The notes under the pieces were generated by a model. That model saw nothing but the letters and a program-made list of their open reading frames with translations, was not told where the DNA came from and did not search any database. The position numbers and the translations under genes are program-made. From NCBI GenBank assembly GCA_963738445.1, contig CAVTWS010000001.1, forward strand, positions 124,001 to 188,000: DNA of 64,000 nucleotides, given 5' to 3'. The first letter of the stretch is position 1, and each line of letters starts with the position of its first letter. This document shows, in pieces, positions 1-7,835 of this stretch. Origin of the DNA: CAVTWS01 sp963738445. Lineage in GTDB: Bacteria; Actinomycetota; Acidimicrobiia; Acidimicrobiales; SHLQ01.

Positions 1-80
1 GCGACGATGACGTGGCGTGCGAAGTGGCGCCCGATGCCCTCGGCTCGTCCGGCGGCAGCGAGGATCCTGCGACCCGCTGA
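1..80 (+). CDS. C-terminal end of an upstream gene (partial)
   Basis: Reading from base 3, one frame is open to a TGA at 78-80 and encodes about 25 residues of acidic, Ser/Gly-rich sequence (begins DDDVACEVAPDALG). It stops 60 bases before the TerC gene on the same strand. The composition is that of a disordered protein tail. Nothing identifies the protein, and an untranslated leader is equally possible. Confidence 0.3.
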   Translation, partial: DDDVACEVAPDALGSSGGSEDPATR

Positions 81-140
81 CCTTCCGGACCGACGCCAGG
101 TCGCCTCGGTGCTCGCGCGCCAGACCGGTATCGTGCCGCC

Positions 141-1172
141 GTGACCCTGCTCGCCGGCGCCGCGGCGCTTCCCGCGATCTTGGCCTCGGAGTCGTCGAAC
201 ATCCCCGACGTTCCCGAAGCCAGCGCCGCGCTGTGGATCGGTTTCGTCGTCGGCTTGGTCGTCGTCCTGCTCATCGATCTCCTGGCCGTCAACCGGCACG
301 GGCATGTGCCGTCGCTCCGGCAGGCGATCGTGGCGAGCGCGGTGTGGATCACCATGGGTGTGTCCTTCTCGCTCGTCGTGTGGCAACAGCTCGGCAGCAC
401 GGCCGCGACGCAGTACCTCACCGCCTACGTGGTCGAGAAGAGCCTGTCCGTCGACAACGTGTTCGTGTGGAGCATCGTCCTCACGTACTTCGCCGTTCCC
501 GCGGAACGCCAGCACCGGGTGCTGTTCTGGGGGATCTTCGGGGCGCTCGTGATGCGGATCGTGTTCATCCTCGCCGGCATCGCCCTGCTCGAACGGTTCA
601 GCTTCCTCGAGGTCATCTTCGGCGCGTTCCTGCTCGTCACGGCCGTACGGATCGCCCGCCAGGACGACGACCACGAGTTCCAGCCCGAGCGCAACATCGC
701 CCTCCGCATCACCCGGCGGATCATTCCCGTGACCAACGAGCCGCGGGGCGCCAAGTTCTTCGTCCGGGAGAACCGGCGCCTGCTCGCCACCCCGTTGTTC
801 GTCGTACTCGTCCTCGTCGAGGCCAGCGATCTCGTCTTCGCCGTCGATTCCATCCCCGCCGTGCTCGCGGTCACGCGCAGCAACTTCGTGGCCTTCTCCT
901 CGAACGCCACGGCGATCCTCGGGTTGCGGGCGCTCTACTTCGTCCTCGCCGGTGCCGCAACCCGAGTGCGGTATCTCGACGAAGGCCTGGCGGTGATCCT
1001 GGCCTTCGTGGGCGCCAAGATGATCACGTCGCGTTGGTGGCACATCCCGACTGGGGTGTCGTTGGCGGTGATCCTCGGTGTGCTGGTGGCGACCGTGCTC
1101 GTGTCGAAGGTGGCGGATCGGCGCCACCCCGAAGTGATCGCCGAGGACAGCCGCAATCACCCCATCCACTGA
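141..1172 (+). CDS. TerC/Alx family integral membrane protein
   Basis: A 343-residue polytopic membrane protein of the TerC family, whose studied members (Alx, MntP-linked TerC) export or protect against manganese and supply metal to secreted proteins. Visible hallmarks are the acidic motif EKSLSVDNVFVW near residues 99-110 and the second family motif VEASDLVFAVDSIPA near 225-240, each inside hydrophobic helices with Asp/Glu residues expected to line the ion path. Length and roughly seven to nine helices fit full-length TerC. The start is GTG at 141; there is no good upstream ATG in frame. A role in metal homeostasis is inference from the family. Nothing nearby names the metal. Confidence 0.9.
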   Translation: MTLLAGAAALPAILASESSNIPDVPEASAALWIGFVVGLVVVLLIDLLAVNRHGHVPSLRQAIVASAVWITMGVSFSLVVWQQLGSTAATQYLTAYVVEKSLSVDNVFVWSIVLTYFAVPAERQHRVLFWGIFGALVMRIVFILAGIALLERFSFLEVIFGAFLLVTAVRIARQDDDHEFQPERNIALRITRRIIPVTNEPRGAKFFVRENRRLLATPLFVVLVLVEASDLVFAVDSIPAVLAVTRSNFVAFSSNATAILGLRALYFVLAGAATRVRYLDEGLAVILAFVGAKMITSRWWHIPTGVSLAVILGVLVATVLVSKVADRRHPEVIAEDSRNHPIH

Positions 1173-1177
1173 CCGCC

Positions 1178-1215
1178 GACACGTCCGCTGACCAGCGACA
1201 CGTCCACTGACCAGC
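1178..1215 (+). repeat. 19-bp tandem duplication before the oxidoreductase gene
   Basis: Two adjacent 19-base copies of gacacgtccNctgaccagc (1178-1196 and 1197-1215, one mismatch) fill most of the 55-base spacer between the TerC stop and the next start. The second copy runs directly into the ribosome-binding site gagaagga, so the duplication may only be spacer expansion. Confidence 0.75.
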
Positions 1216-1227
1216 GAGAAGGACCCC

Positions 1228-2256
1228 ATGTTCGCCATCGACACCCAGCTCACAGCACCCCTGGCCGGCGCCGCGGCAGCCGCCCGCCACATGGCCGAAC
1301 TCGGGCTCGACGGCCTCTTCACCTTCGAAGGGCCCCACGACGTCTTCCTGCCGATCGCGCTCGCCGCCGGGCAGGCGCCGGTGGATCTTTACACGAACGT
1401 GGCGATCGCCTTCCCGCGCAGCCCGATGCACGTCGCGTACACCGCGTACGACCTGCATCAGCTCTCGGGTGGCCGTTTCCTGCTCGGTCTCGGATCGCAG
1501 ATCAAGCCGGCGATCGAGAAGCGCTACGGCTCGACCTGGGCGCCGCCCGTTGACCGCATGCGGGAGTTCGTGCTCGCCCTCAAGGCGATCTTCGCCACCT
1601 GGCAGGACGGCGTTCCCCTGAACTTCCGGGGCACCTTCACCACCCACACGATCATGGCGCCGAACTTCAACCCGGGCCCGAACCCGCACGGCGTGCCGCC
1701 GATCCTCGTGGCCGGGCTGGGTCCGAGGATGACGGCGATGGCGGCCGAGGTCGCGGACGGCTTCATGATGATGCCGTTCTCCACGACCGGGTTCGTGAAG
1801 GACAAGATGCTGCCTGTCGTCACCCGGGGACTCGAGGCGTCCGGGCGGGACCGCTCCACCTTCACGCTCATCGGTGAGGTGATCGTGTGCTGCGGCCGGA
1901 CCGACGAGGAACAGGCTGTCGCCGATGCCGGCACCCGCAACCTCCTGTCGTTCTACGGCTCGACTCCCGCCTACAAACGGGTGCTCGACCACGAGGGTTG
2001 GGGCGACCTCCAGCCCGAGCTCAACGCCATGTCGAAGGCCGGGCGCTGGAAGGAGATGGCCGGTCTCGTCGACGAGTCGATGCTGGCCACCATCTCGGTT
2101 CGTGGCACGCCGACCGAATGTGCCGCCGCCATCGTCGACCGCTACGACGGGATCGCCGACCGCGTGGCCTTCTACCTTCCGTATGCCCACGACGACAGCC
2201 TCGTCGCCGACCTGGTGGCCGCCATCCGCGATCAGCGGGTGCCGCGGGTCAGGTAG
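1228..2256 (+). CDS. LLM-class F420-dependent oxidoreductase (TIGR03617-like)
   Basis: A 342-residue luciferase-like TIM-barrel protein. Members of this actinobacterial subfamily use reduced or oxidised coenzyme F420 rather than FMN, and their substrates are mostly unknown. Supporting features are the N-terminal barrel strand with AELGLDGLFTFEGPHD, the segment LGLGSQIKPAIEKRYG that precedes the phosphate-binding region, and the late motif LVAGLGPRMTAMAAEVADG. ATG at 1228 has gagaagga 6-13 bases upstream. The 3' end overlaps the convergent selenoprotein-like gene by 25 bases. Proximity to acyl-CoA ligase and SDR genes suggests catabolic use. The exact substrate cannot be told. Confidence 0.88.
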   Translation: MFAIDTQLTAPLAGAAAAARHMAELGLDGLFTFEGPHDVFLPIALAAGQAPVDLYTNVAIAFPRSPMHVAYTAYDLHQLSGGRFLLGLGSQIKPAIEKRYGSTWAPPVDRMREFVLALKAIFATWQDGVPLNFRGTFTTHTIMAPNFNPGPNPHGVPPILVAGLGPRMTAMAAEVADGFMMMPFSTTGFVKDKMLPVVTRGLEASGRDRSTFTLIGEVIVCCGRTDEEQAVADAGTRNLLSFYGSTPAYKRVLDHEGWGDLQPELNAMSKAGRWKEMAGLVDESMLATISVRGTPTECAAAIVDRYDGIADRVAFYLPYAHDDSLVADLVAAIRDQRVPRVR

Positions 2257-3387
2257 AACCAGTGGTGGAAGGGCGCCTCGGCGGCCTTCATGGCGGAGCG
2301 GGCGGCGAGCAGCAGCCGTCCGCCCTCCGTCGATTCGTAGAACCACGCCTCGGCCCGTCCCGGTGCGGTCGCCTCGGGGTCGAGCGCCAGGGCCGCCTCC
2401 TCGTAGTAGGTGCGCAGGTCGTGGGCGCACTGCACCGGGGCGCCCGGTAGGCCCGCCTCCTTCCACGACGTGCCGGTGGCGATGCGATCGAACGCCAGCA
2501 CCAGCTGCTCGACCGCGTCCGGAGCGACGGTTCGGCCCACCGAGGTGAGGCCGCCTCGGGCCGACCGGGTGCGTTCGAACGCTGATACGGATCCCGCGGA
2601 CCTCGTCGACCGCCGGGTGCACGGTCAGGTCGAGGCGCGGGGGCATCGGGCAGGCCAGGGTGACGGTCTCCAGCTCGATCACGTCGGGGTGGTCGACGAG
2701 CACCGGCCCGCCGGGTGCCTCGAGCAGGGCGAAGGCGCGCCGCAGCACGTCGTGCTGGTAATCGGGGTCACGGGGGCGGCCGAGCGGGCGGCCGAGGGGG
2801 AACTCGCAGTACAGCGCACGCGGCGGGAGCATCCGTTCGGCGAAGCTGCGGACGGAGGCCAGCGCCACGGTGGCCAGGCCCGCCGCCTCGAAGACGTGGG
2901 CGAGCGCACACACGGTGCGCGTGCACAGCGGTCAGACGGGCGTGAGGAGCACCACGTCGACGCCGTCGGCCTGCATCTCCCGGGCCGCCGCCGGGCCCGA
3001 GTCGAGGAACAGCCTCGACATGGTGTCGTCCTGGTTTCCGGCGAAGGCGAAGTGGCGCGGCGCCACCGCGCCGATCGAGCCGCGTTCGGCCAGCTCCTCG
3101 AGCCGGTCGATCGGGAACACGACGTTCAGGTCCGCGGCGAAGCCGGCGTGGTCGAAGTTGGCGCTCCAGTGCCCGAGCCGGAGGTCACGATCGGATCGGC
3201 CGATCACCCGAAAGCCGGTATCGGTGGCGCTGAAGCCCTCGTCGTCGACCCGGTGCAGGGCGGCCGTGGTCACGAGGGCGACGGTGGCGCCGGCGAGCGG
3301 CGGCGGGGTGACCCACGGCGCGCCGTCGACCACCGGAACCGGCGTGGTGTCCATCATCGAGCGAATGGCGGCATCGGTCATGCCCAT
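2232..3387 (-). CDS. GrdB/PrdB-family protein with in-frame UGA (putative selenoprotein), one downstream frameshift
   Basis: Translation from ATG 3387 gives 151 residues ending VVLLTPV, then UGA at 2934-2932, and continues in the same frame as PLCTRTVCALAHVFEAAG. Read-through gives U-P-L-C, the UxxC redox motif at the position where glycine/sarcosine/betaine reductase component B and D-proline reductase B relatives have Sec or Cys. Downstream blocks (PPRALYCEFPLGRPLGRP, then FALLE) also match that family as I recall it. So the UGA, at codon 152, is very likely selenocysteine rather than a stop. A second, different break lies between about 2590 and 2540, where the frame shifts by one. The last part (SVGRTVAPDAVEQLV to HWFYLTRGTR, stop 2234-2232) is in another frame and is probably an indel error. 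Total length is about 385 residues. The gene follows the ligase at 3450-4985 after 62 bases. A dithiol/selenol redox function is family inference and the substrate is unknown. Confidence 0.82.
2906..2924 (-). promoter_or_regulatory. candidate bacterial SECIS hairpin after the UGA
   Basis: Bacterial SECIS elements lie within the coding sequence just after the UGA. Eight bases after the UGA the transcript can form GCACGC/GUGUGC, a 6-bp stem with one G-U pair, closing a 7-base loop GCACCGU that contains a GU. An 8-pair alternative using wobble pairs also exists. The position fits SelB-dependent decoding. GC-rich sequence folds easily, so this is support rather than proof. Confidence 0.35.
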
Positions 3388-3449
3388 ATTTGGTCACAGA
3401 TCACCGCTCAACGGCGAACGCTCGCCACAGATGAGGCGGTAGGGGTCAG

Positions 3450-4985
3450 TCAGCCGCCGACTCGGCGGGCGGCGTCGGCGCGCAGTTCTCCCTTGGCGAC
3501 CTTGCCGCCCGACGAACGGGGAAGCGCATCGACGACGAAGAGGTGTTCGGGCCACCACTCCTTGGTGACGCCGCGCCCGGCGAGGTGGTCCTTCAAACCG
3601 TCCAGATCGAGGCTCGTGCCGGGGCGGATCTCGACGAACGCCGCGACCTTCTCGCCCAATCGTTCGTCCGGCGCGGGGACGACGGCCACCATCGCCACGG
3701 CCGGGTGGGTCGCGACCTCCTCCTCGACGGCCGGGGCGGAGATGTTCTTGCCGCCGCGGATCACGAAGTCCGACGTGCGGCCCACGACCGACAACCAACG
3801 CTCCTCGTCGATGGTGACGACATCACCCATGAACATCCAGCCGTCATCGGTGAACAGCTCCACGTTGGCGGGCGGGTCGTCGTAGTAGCCGGTGGTCATG
3901 GCGGGGCCGCGACAGGCCGGGCGGCCGGTACCGATGTCGCCCGGGATCCGGTGACCGTCGAGGTCGTAGAGGCGCACCTGCATCTCCGGCACGCAACGAC
4001 CACCGGTCGTGAGCCGCCGCTCGGCCGGGTCGTCGACCTTGGTGCCGCTCAGCAAACCCGTCTCGTTCGAGCCGTAGAAGTTGAGGATCGTGCAGCCGGT
4101 GCGCGCCTCGAACTGCTCGGCCCGGTAGCGCGAGATCGCCTCGCCGCCCGTGAACATGACCCGCAGCGACGACAGGTCGCGGTCGCCCATCGCCTCGAGC
4201 AACATGACGAACTGCGACGACACCGCACACAAGGTCGTCACCCGATGGCGTTCGATCGCTTCCGCGGCGGCGGCGGCGTCGAACCGGGGTTGCACCAGGC
4301 ACGGCACCCCGAGCGCCGTCGGCGTGACATGGGCGGTCCAGAGCCCGAATCCGAACGGTGCGGGAACGAGCGACATCCACACCTCGTCGGGTGTCAGGCG
4401 ACCGAACTCCGCCGCCTGGGCGTGGAACCACAACCACCGTTCCTGGGTCTGCATCACGCACTTGGGCAGCCCGGTCGTGCCCGATGTCGAGTTGAGGAGC
4501 CAGAGCCCGTCGACCGGGATCGACCGGGCCGGATCGACGGGGTGCTGCGGTCCGTCGTCGACCCGCGGTTCGCCGTCGAGATCCTCGATCATCACGACCC
4601 GGCGGGGATCGATGCCGAGCCGGGCGGCGACATCGGCGCCCGGGCCCAGGGGAGTGTCGACCGCCGTGATGGCGGCCGTGGCCCCGGTGCGGGTCACCAG
4701 GTGGGAGAGCTCGCGCTCGCCGGCTCTCCAGCCCACCCCGACGGTGACCGACCCCGCCCGCTCGCTGCCGAGGAACGCTCCGTGGACCGCGCCGCCGTCG
4801 GGGAGGAGCACGAGCACCCGATCGCCCGGCTCGACACCGCTACCCACCAGGCGGCCTGCCACGGCATCGCCCAGCGAGTCGTACGACGACCAGGTCATCG
4901 TCGTCGCGGACCAACGGTAGGCGTCGTCGTCCGGGTGGGTGGCGGCCCGACGGCGGACTCGGTCGCTCAGGGTCGCCGCGGGCAT
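3450..4985 (-). CDS. AMP-dependent acyl-CoA synthetase/ligase
   Basis: A 511-residue ANL-superfamily ligase that activates a carboxylate to acyl-AMP and then acyl-CoA. Motifs in order: the P-loop-like TSGTTGLPK near 166-174, the adenine-binding block FYGSNETG, the hinge region DGWMFMGDVVTIDEERWLSV followed by GRTSDFVIRGGKN, and the C-terminal catalytic lysine in PRSSGGKVAKGEL. I start at the ATG ending at 4985 (MPAATLSDRV). Upstream in-frame sequence back to 5216 is a shadow of the SDR gene. It lies 22 bases after the SDR stop and 62 bases before the selenoprotein-like gene, so the three look like one operon. The substrate is probably a fatty, aromatic or alicyclic acid and cannot be refined. 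Confidence 0.92.
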   Translation of the reverse strand: MPAATLSDRVRRRAATHPDDDAYRWSATTMTWSSYDSLGDAVAGRLVGSGVEPGDRVLVLLPDGGAVHGAFLGSERAGSVTVGVGWRAGERELSHLVTRTGATAAITAVDTPLGPGADVAARLGIDPRRVVMIEDLDGEPRVDDGPQHPVDPARSIPVDGLWLLNSTSGTTGLPKCVMQTQERWLWFHAQAAEFGRLTPDEVWMSLVPAPFGFGLWTAHVTPTALGVPCLVQPRFDAAAAAEAIERHRVTTLCAVSSQFVMLLEAMGDRDLSSLRVMFTGGEAISRYRAEQFEARTGCTILNFYGSNETGLLSGTKVDDPAERRLTTGGRCVPEMQVRLYDLDGHRIPGDIGTGRPACRGPAMTTGYYDDPPANVELFTDDGWMFMGDVVTIDEERWLSVVGRTSDFVIRGGKNISAPAVEEEVATHPAVAMVAVVPAPDERLGEKVAAFVEIRPGTSLDLDGLKDHLAGRGVTKEWWPEHLFVVDALPRSSGGKVAKGELRADAARRVGG

Positions 4986-5007
4986 GGGAGGTCGGGACGG
5001 TGGCAGG

Positions 5008-5928
5008 TCAGCCGCGGGCGCGGAGGGTGGCCTCGAGGTCGGCCAGGGTGTGGCCGGAGAGGTCGTACCGGATCGGGGCCTCGTTCGGGATGGGGCCGCC
5101 CCAACCCGGGAGCAGGCCCCGTTCGTGGCAGAAGAACTGGGCCTCGATGTTCGCCCCGTTGAGGTTCTCGGCCTCGGGATCGGTGACCAGCCAGGCCACG
5201 ACCGCGGCCACCACATCGGCCGGCGCGCCGACGTTCTCGATGCCGAACTCGGCCATGTCAGCGGCGATGCGCTCGGTGGCGATCAGGTTGGGTTGCACGT
5301 TGAAGGCGCGCACGCCTGTGCCGGCCAGCTCCGTGGCGAGGAGCCCGGCCACCCGGTGGAACGCGCCCTTGGACATGGCGTAGCCGAGACCCCAGCCGCC
5401 GTCGCCTGCCGGCTTCACGGGATCGGCGTAGCCCGACGCAGAGCTGATGCTGATGAGGGCGCCCCGGCCTCGTTCGATCATGCCGGGCAGCACGAGGCGG
5501 TTGATGTGGAGCGGCGCGATGGCGTTGGCGAAGACCTGCTTCTCGATGAGCTCGACCGGAGTCTCGATGAACCGATCCATGTGACCGGGGCCGATGTAGC
5601 GACCGTTGTGCACGACGACATCGATGCCCCCCCACCGCTCGATGACCTGGGTGACGGCGACGCCGAGCGACACGGGATCGAGCAGATCGGCCGGCACCAT
5701 CATGGCCTCGCGGCCTTCCTCCTCGATGAGGACGGCGGTGCTGCGCAGGCTGCCCGGCAGGGGAGTGGTCTTGGACCGTTTGAGGGTCGAGGAGTGCTCA
5801 CGCTCCTCGCCTTCCTCCACCGAGCGGGCGGTGATGGCGACGTCGTGGCCGGCCCGGGCGAGGTACTGGGCGCACACCTTGCCGATGCCCCGGCTGGCTC
5901 CCGTCACCAGCGCCACACGTCGATCCAT
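5008..5928 (-). CDS. SDR family NAD(P)-dependent oxidoreductase
   Basis: A 306-residue short-chain dehydrogenase with the cofactor motif TGASRGIG at residues 9-16, the NAG-equivalent VVHNGRY, the catalytic Ser in SISSASG, and the YxxxK motif as YAMSK. It is longer than classical SDRs. An unusual charged insertion (EREHSSTLKRSKTTPLPGS) follows the beta-2 region, and the tail is extended. ATG at 5928 places the glycine motif at the standard distance; the longer reading upstream to 6294 is opposite-strand shadow. It is first in the SDR-ligase-selenoprotein-like minus-strand set. Oxidation or reduction of a hydroxyacyl or keto intermediate is the likely role. Confidence 0.9.
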   Translation of the reverse strand: MDRRVALVTGASRGIGKVCAQYLARAGHDVAITARSVEEGEEREHSSTLKRSKTTPLPGSLRSTAVLIEEEGREAMMVPADLLDPVSLGVAVTQVIERWGGIDVVVHNGRYIGPGHMDRFIETPVELIEKQVFANAIAPLHINRLVLPGMIERGRGALISISSASGYADPVKPAGDGGWGLGYAMSKGAFHRVAGLLATELAGTGVRAFNVQPNLIATERIAADMAEFGIENVGAPADVVAAVVAWLVTDPEAENLNGANIEAQFFCHERGLLPGWGGPIPNEAPIRYDLSGHTLADLEATLRARG

Positions 5929-6081
5929 CTTCGTCCTCCAGTCGCTCGCCCCGCAGGATCCGAGGCGCCGGCCAGCCTGGCACATCGCCTCCGACGGCGG
6001 CCAACAGAAGCTGGACGGCTCGGCGGACGGCGTGGCTATGTGGCTCGGACGACCGAGCCGCCACACCGTAGAGTCGGCCCG

Positions 6082-6549
6082 GTGACGACCGGTCGTACCC
6101 TTCCCGTACCGACACCGGAGACGGCCGACTACTGGGCCGGCACGGCCGTCGGGGAGCTCCGCCTGCCGCACTGCGCCGGCTGTGATCGGGCCTACTTCCC
6201 ACCCCAGAGGAGGTGCCCGGCATGCGGTGGGGGCGACATCGCGACCGTGGTGTCGAGCGGGCGGGGTCGGATCGTCAGCGCGATCGTCTCGCACCTGCGA
6301 GCGCCCGGGTTGGAGCCACCGTTCGTGCTGGCGGTCGTCGAGCTCGAGGAGGGCGCTCGCCTGCTCACCAACATCGTCGACGTGGCTCCGGAGCTGTCTG
6401 CCGTTCCTCCGGGCCTTGCGGTCGAAGTCGAGTTCGAACCGCTGGGTGACGATCTCGCTCTCCCAGTCTTTCGTCCGGCGAAACTTGGCGAGGAATCACC
6501 GCTCCGCGGGGAGAATCCGCCGAAGAACACCGAAGAGGCGGCCGGGTGA
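6082..6549 (+). CDS. Zn-ribbon/OB-fold acyl-CoA-associated protein (DUF35)
   Basis: A 155-residue protein with a rubredoxin-like zinc ribbon (C31, C34, C45, C48 in CAGC...CPAC) followed by an OB fold, the DUF35 layout. DUF35 proteins act as partners of thiolase-like enzymes, for example ChsH2 with Ltp2 in steroid side-chain cleavage. The GTG at 6082 gives the usual N-terminal YWAG segment. Its stop overlaps the thiolase start by four bases (GTGA), so the pair is translationally coupled and probably forms one complex. The C-terminal tail (GEESPLRGENPPKNTEEAAG) is disordered. Confidence 0.9.
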   Translation: MTTGRTLPVPTPETADYWAGTAVGELRLPHCAGCDRAYFPPQRRCPACGGGDIATVVSSGRGRIVSAIVSHLRAPGLEPPFVLAVVELEEGARLLTNIVDVAPELSAVPPGLAVEVEFEPLGDDLALPVFRPAKLGEESPLRGENPPKNTEEAAG

Positions 6550-7688
6550 CCACCGGCATCGCCATCGTCGGCGCCGCCGAGAGCACCGAGATCGGGCGTG
6601 TGCCGCATCTCTCCTCGCTCGGCTTGGCGGTCGACGCCAGCCTGCGGGCCTTGGACGACTGCGGCCTCAGCGTCGCCGATGTCGACGGTGTGGCGATCGC
6701 CGGGCTGGCGCCGTATCTGCCCGTGCATCTGTGCGGTGCGCTCGGCATCGAGGCCCGTTGGCTCGACGCCACCATGGTCGGCGGGTGCGCCAACCTCGGG
6801 CACGTGCGCCACGCCGCGGCGGCCATCGAGGCCGGCCTGTGCGAGACGGTGCTCATCGCCCATGGCGAAAGTGGGCGCTCCCACCTCGGCGGGCCCTTCT
6901 TCCGTCACGCCCCGGACAGCTGGCCGGGGCAGTTCGAGGTGCCGTACGGGACCGCCGGTCCGATGACGTTGCTGACGCTCGGCACGCAGCAGTTCCTGGC
7001 CGACCGTGGGCTCGGCGCCGAGGCGCTCGCCGAGGTGGTGGTCGCGCAACGGGAGTGGTCGTCGCTGAATCCGAGGGCGCTGCGGCGAGAGCTCATGAGC
7101 GTCGACGAGGTGCTGGCCGCCAAACCGGTGGCACTCCCGTACACGCAGCCCATGTGCTGCGTCGTGACCGACGCCGGTGGTGCGCTCGTGATCACGTCGG
7201 CGGAACGGGCCCGCGATCTGCGCCGGCTCCCGGTGCACGTGCTCGGCGCCGGCGAGGCCAACGGGGTACCGACCGTGAGTCGTCTGCCGGATCTCACGAC
7301 CTCGGCGGCCTTCCAGCGGTCCGGGGCTGACGCGTTCGGCCACGCCGGACTCTCCCCGGGCGACGTGGACCACGCCATGTTGTACGACGCGGTCGCCGTG
7401 CTCCCCTTGATGGCGCTCGAGGATCTCGGCTTCGTCCCCCGGGGCGACTCGGGGTCGTTCGTGGCCTCCGGTGCGACCCGGCCGGGGGGCTCGCTGCCGG
7501 TGAACACCACCGGCGGTGGACTCGCGTACACCCACTCGGGCATGTACGGCATCCATGCCATCCTCGAATCGGTGCGCCAGCTCCGCGGTGAGGCGGCGGC
7601 CCAGGTGCCGGGCGTGGAGGTGTCGGTCGCCCACGCGATCGGCGGCATGTTCCAGGCCGCCGCCACGCTGGTGCTCGGACGCGGGTGA
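6546..7688 (+). CDS. thiolase family protein (SCP-x/Ltp2-like), partner of DUF35
   Basis: A 380-residue thiolase-fold protein. The nucleophile position is represented by C81 in MVGGCANLG. The later loops are NTTGGGLAYTHSG and AHAIGGMFQ, where the second catalytic cysteine of biosynthetic thiolases (CxGxG) is replaced. This pattern is typical of SCP-x, Ltp2 and retro-aldol thiolase homologues. Coupled to the DUF35 gene by a GTGA overlap. In known pairs the complex cleaves a C-C bond of a CoA thioester; applying that here is inference. Confidence 0.9.
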   Translation: MTTGIAIVGAAESTEIGRVPHLSSLGLAVDASLRALDDCGLSVADVDGVAIAGLAPYLPVHLCGALGIEARWLDATMVGGCANLGHVRHAAAAIEAGLCETVLIAHGESGRSHLGGPFFRHAPDSWPGQFEVPYGTAGPMTLLTLGTQQFLADRGLGAEALAEVVVAQREWSSLNPRALRRELMSVDEVLAAKPVALPYTQPMCCVVTDAGGALVITSAERARDLRRLPVHVLGAGEANGVPTVSRLPDLTTSAAFQRSGADAFGHAGLSPGDVDHAMLYDAVAVLPLMALEDLGFVPRGDSGSFVASGATRPGGSLPVNTTGGGLAYTHSGMYGIHAILESVRQLRGEAAAQVPGVEVSVAHAIGGMFQAAATLVLGRG

Positions 7689-7754
7689 GGCCCCGCCGGG
7701 TCGGGGCCTCACCGGGTTGATCGGGCCGAGGTGGAGGCCGGCACCAAATCCCGC

Positions 7755-7802
7755 TTCTGGGAGACCAACCTGTCGCGTGGGCGACCGTCGTGTCTCCCAG
7801 AA
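7755..7802. terminator. palindrome between convergent genes (TTCTGGGAGAC family)
   Basis: Perfect 11-base arms, ttctgggagac (7755-7765) and gtctcccagaa (7792-7802), enclose an inner GTCGC/GCGAC stem. It sits in the 147-base gap between the thiolase and the convergent secreted-protein gene, as expected for a bidirectional terminator. There is no T-tract. The stem is related to those near 27.7, 36.9 and 41.0 kb. Confidence 0.65.
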
Positions 7803-7835
7803 CGAGGTGGTGGGGTAAGGGGTCGGCCGGGGCGG

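Noticed and set aside
1024..2913. A 629-codon open frame on the minus strand
   Set aside because: Only its first part (after the UGA of the selenoprotein-like gene) is coding. The rest is the shadow of the LLM oxidoreductase in GC-rich DNA, with Arg/Pro/His-rich composition.
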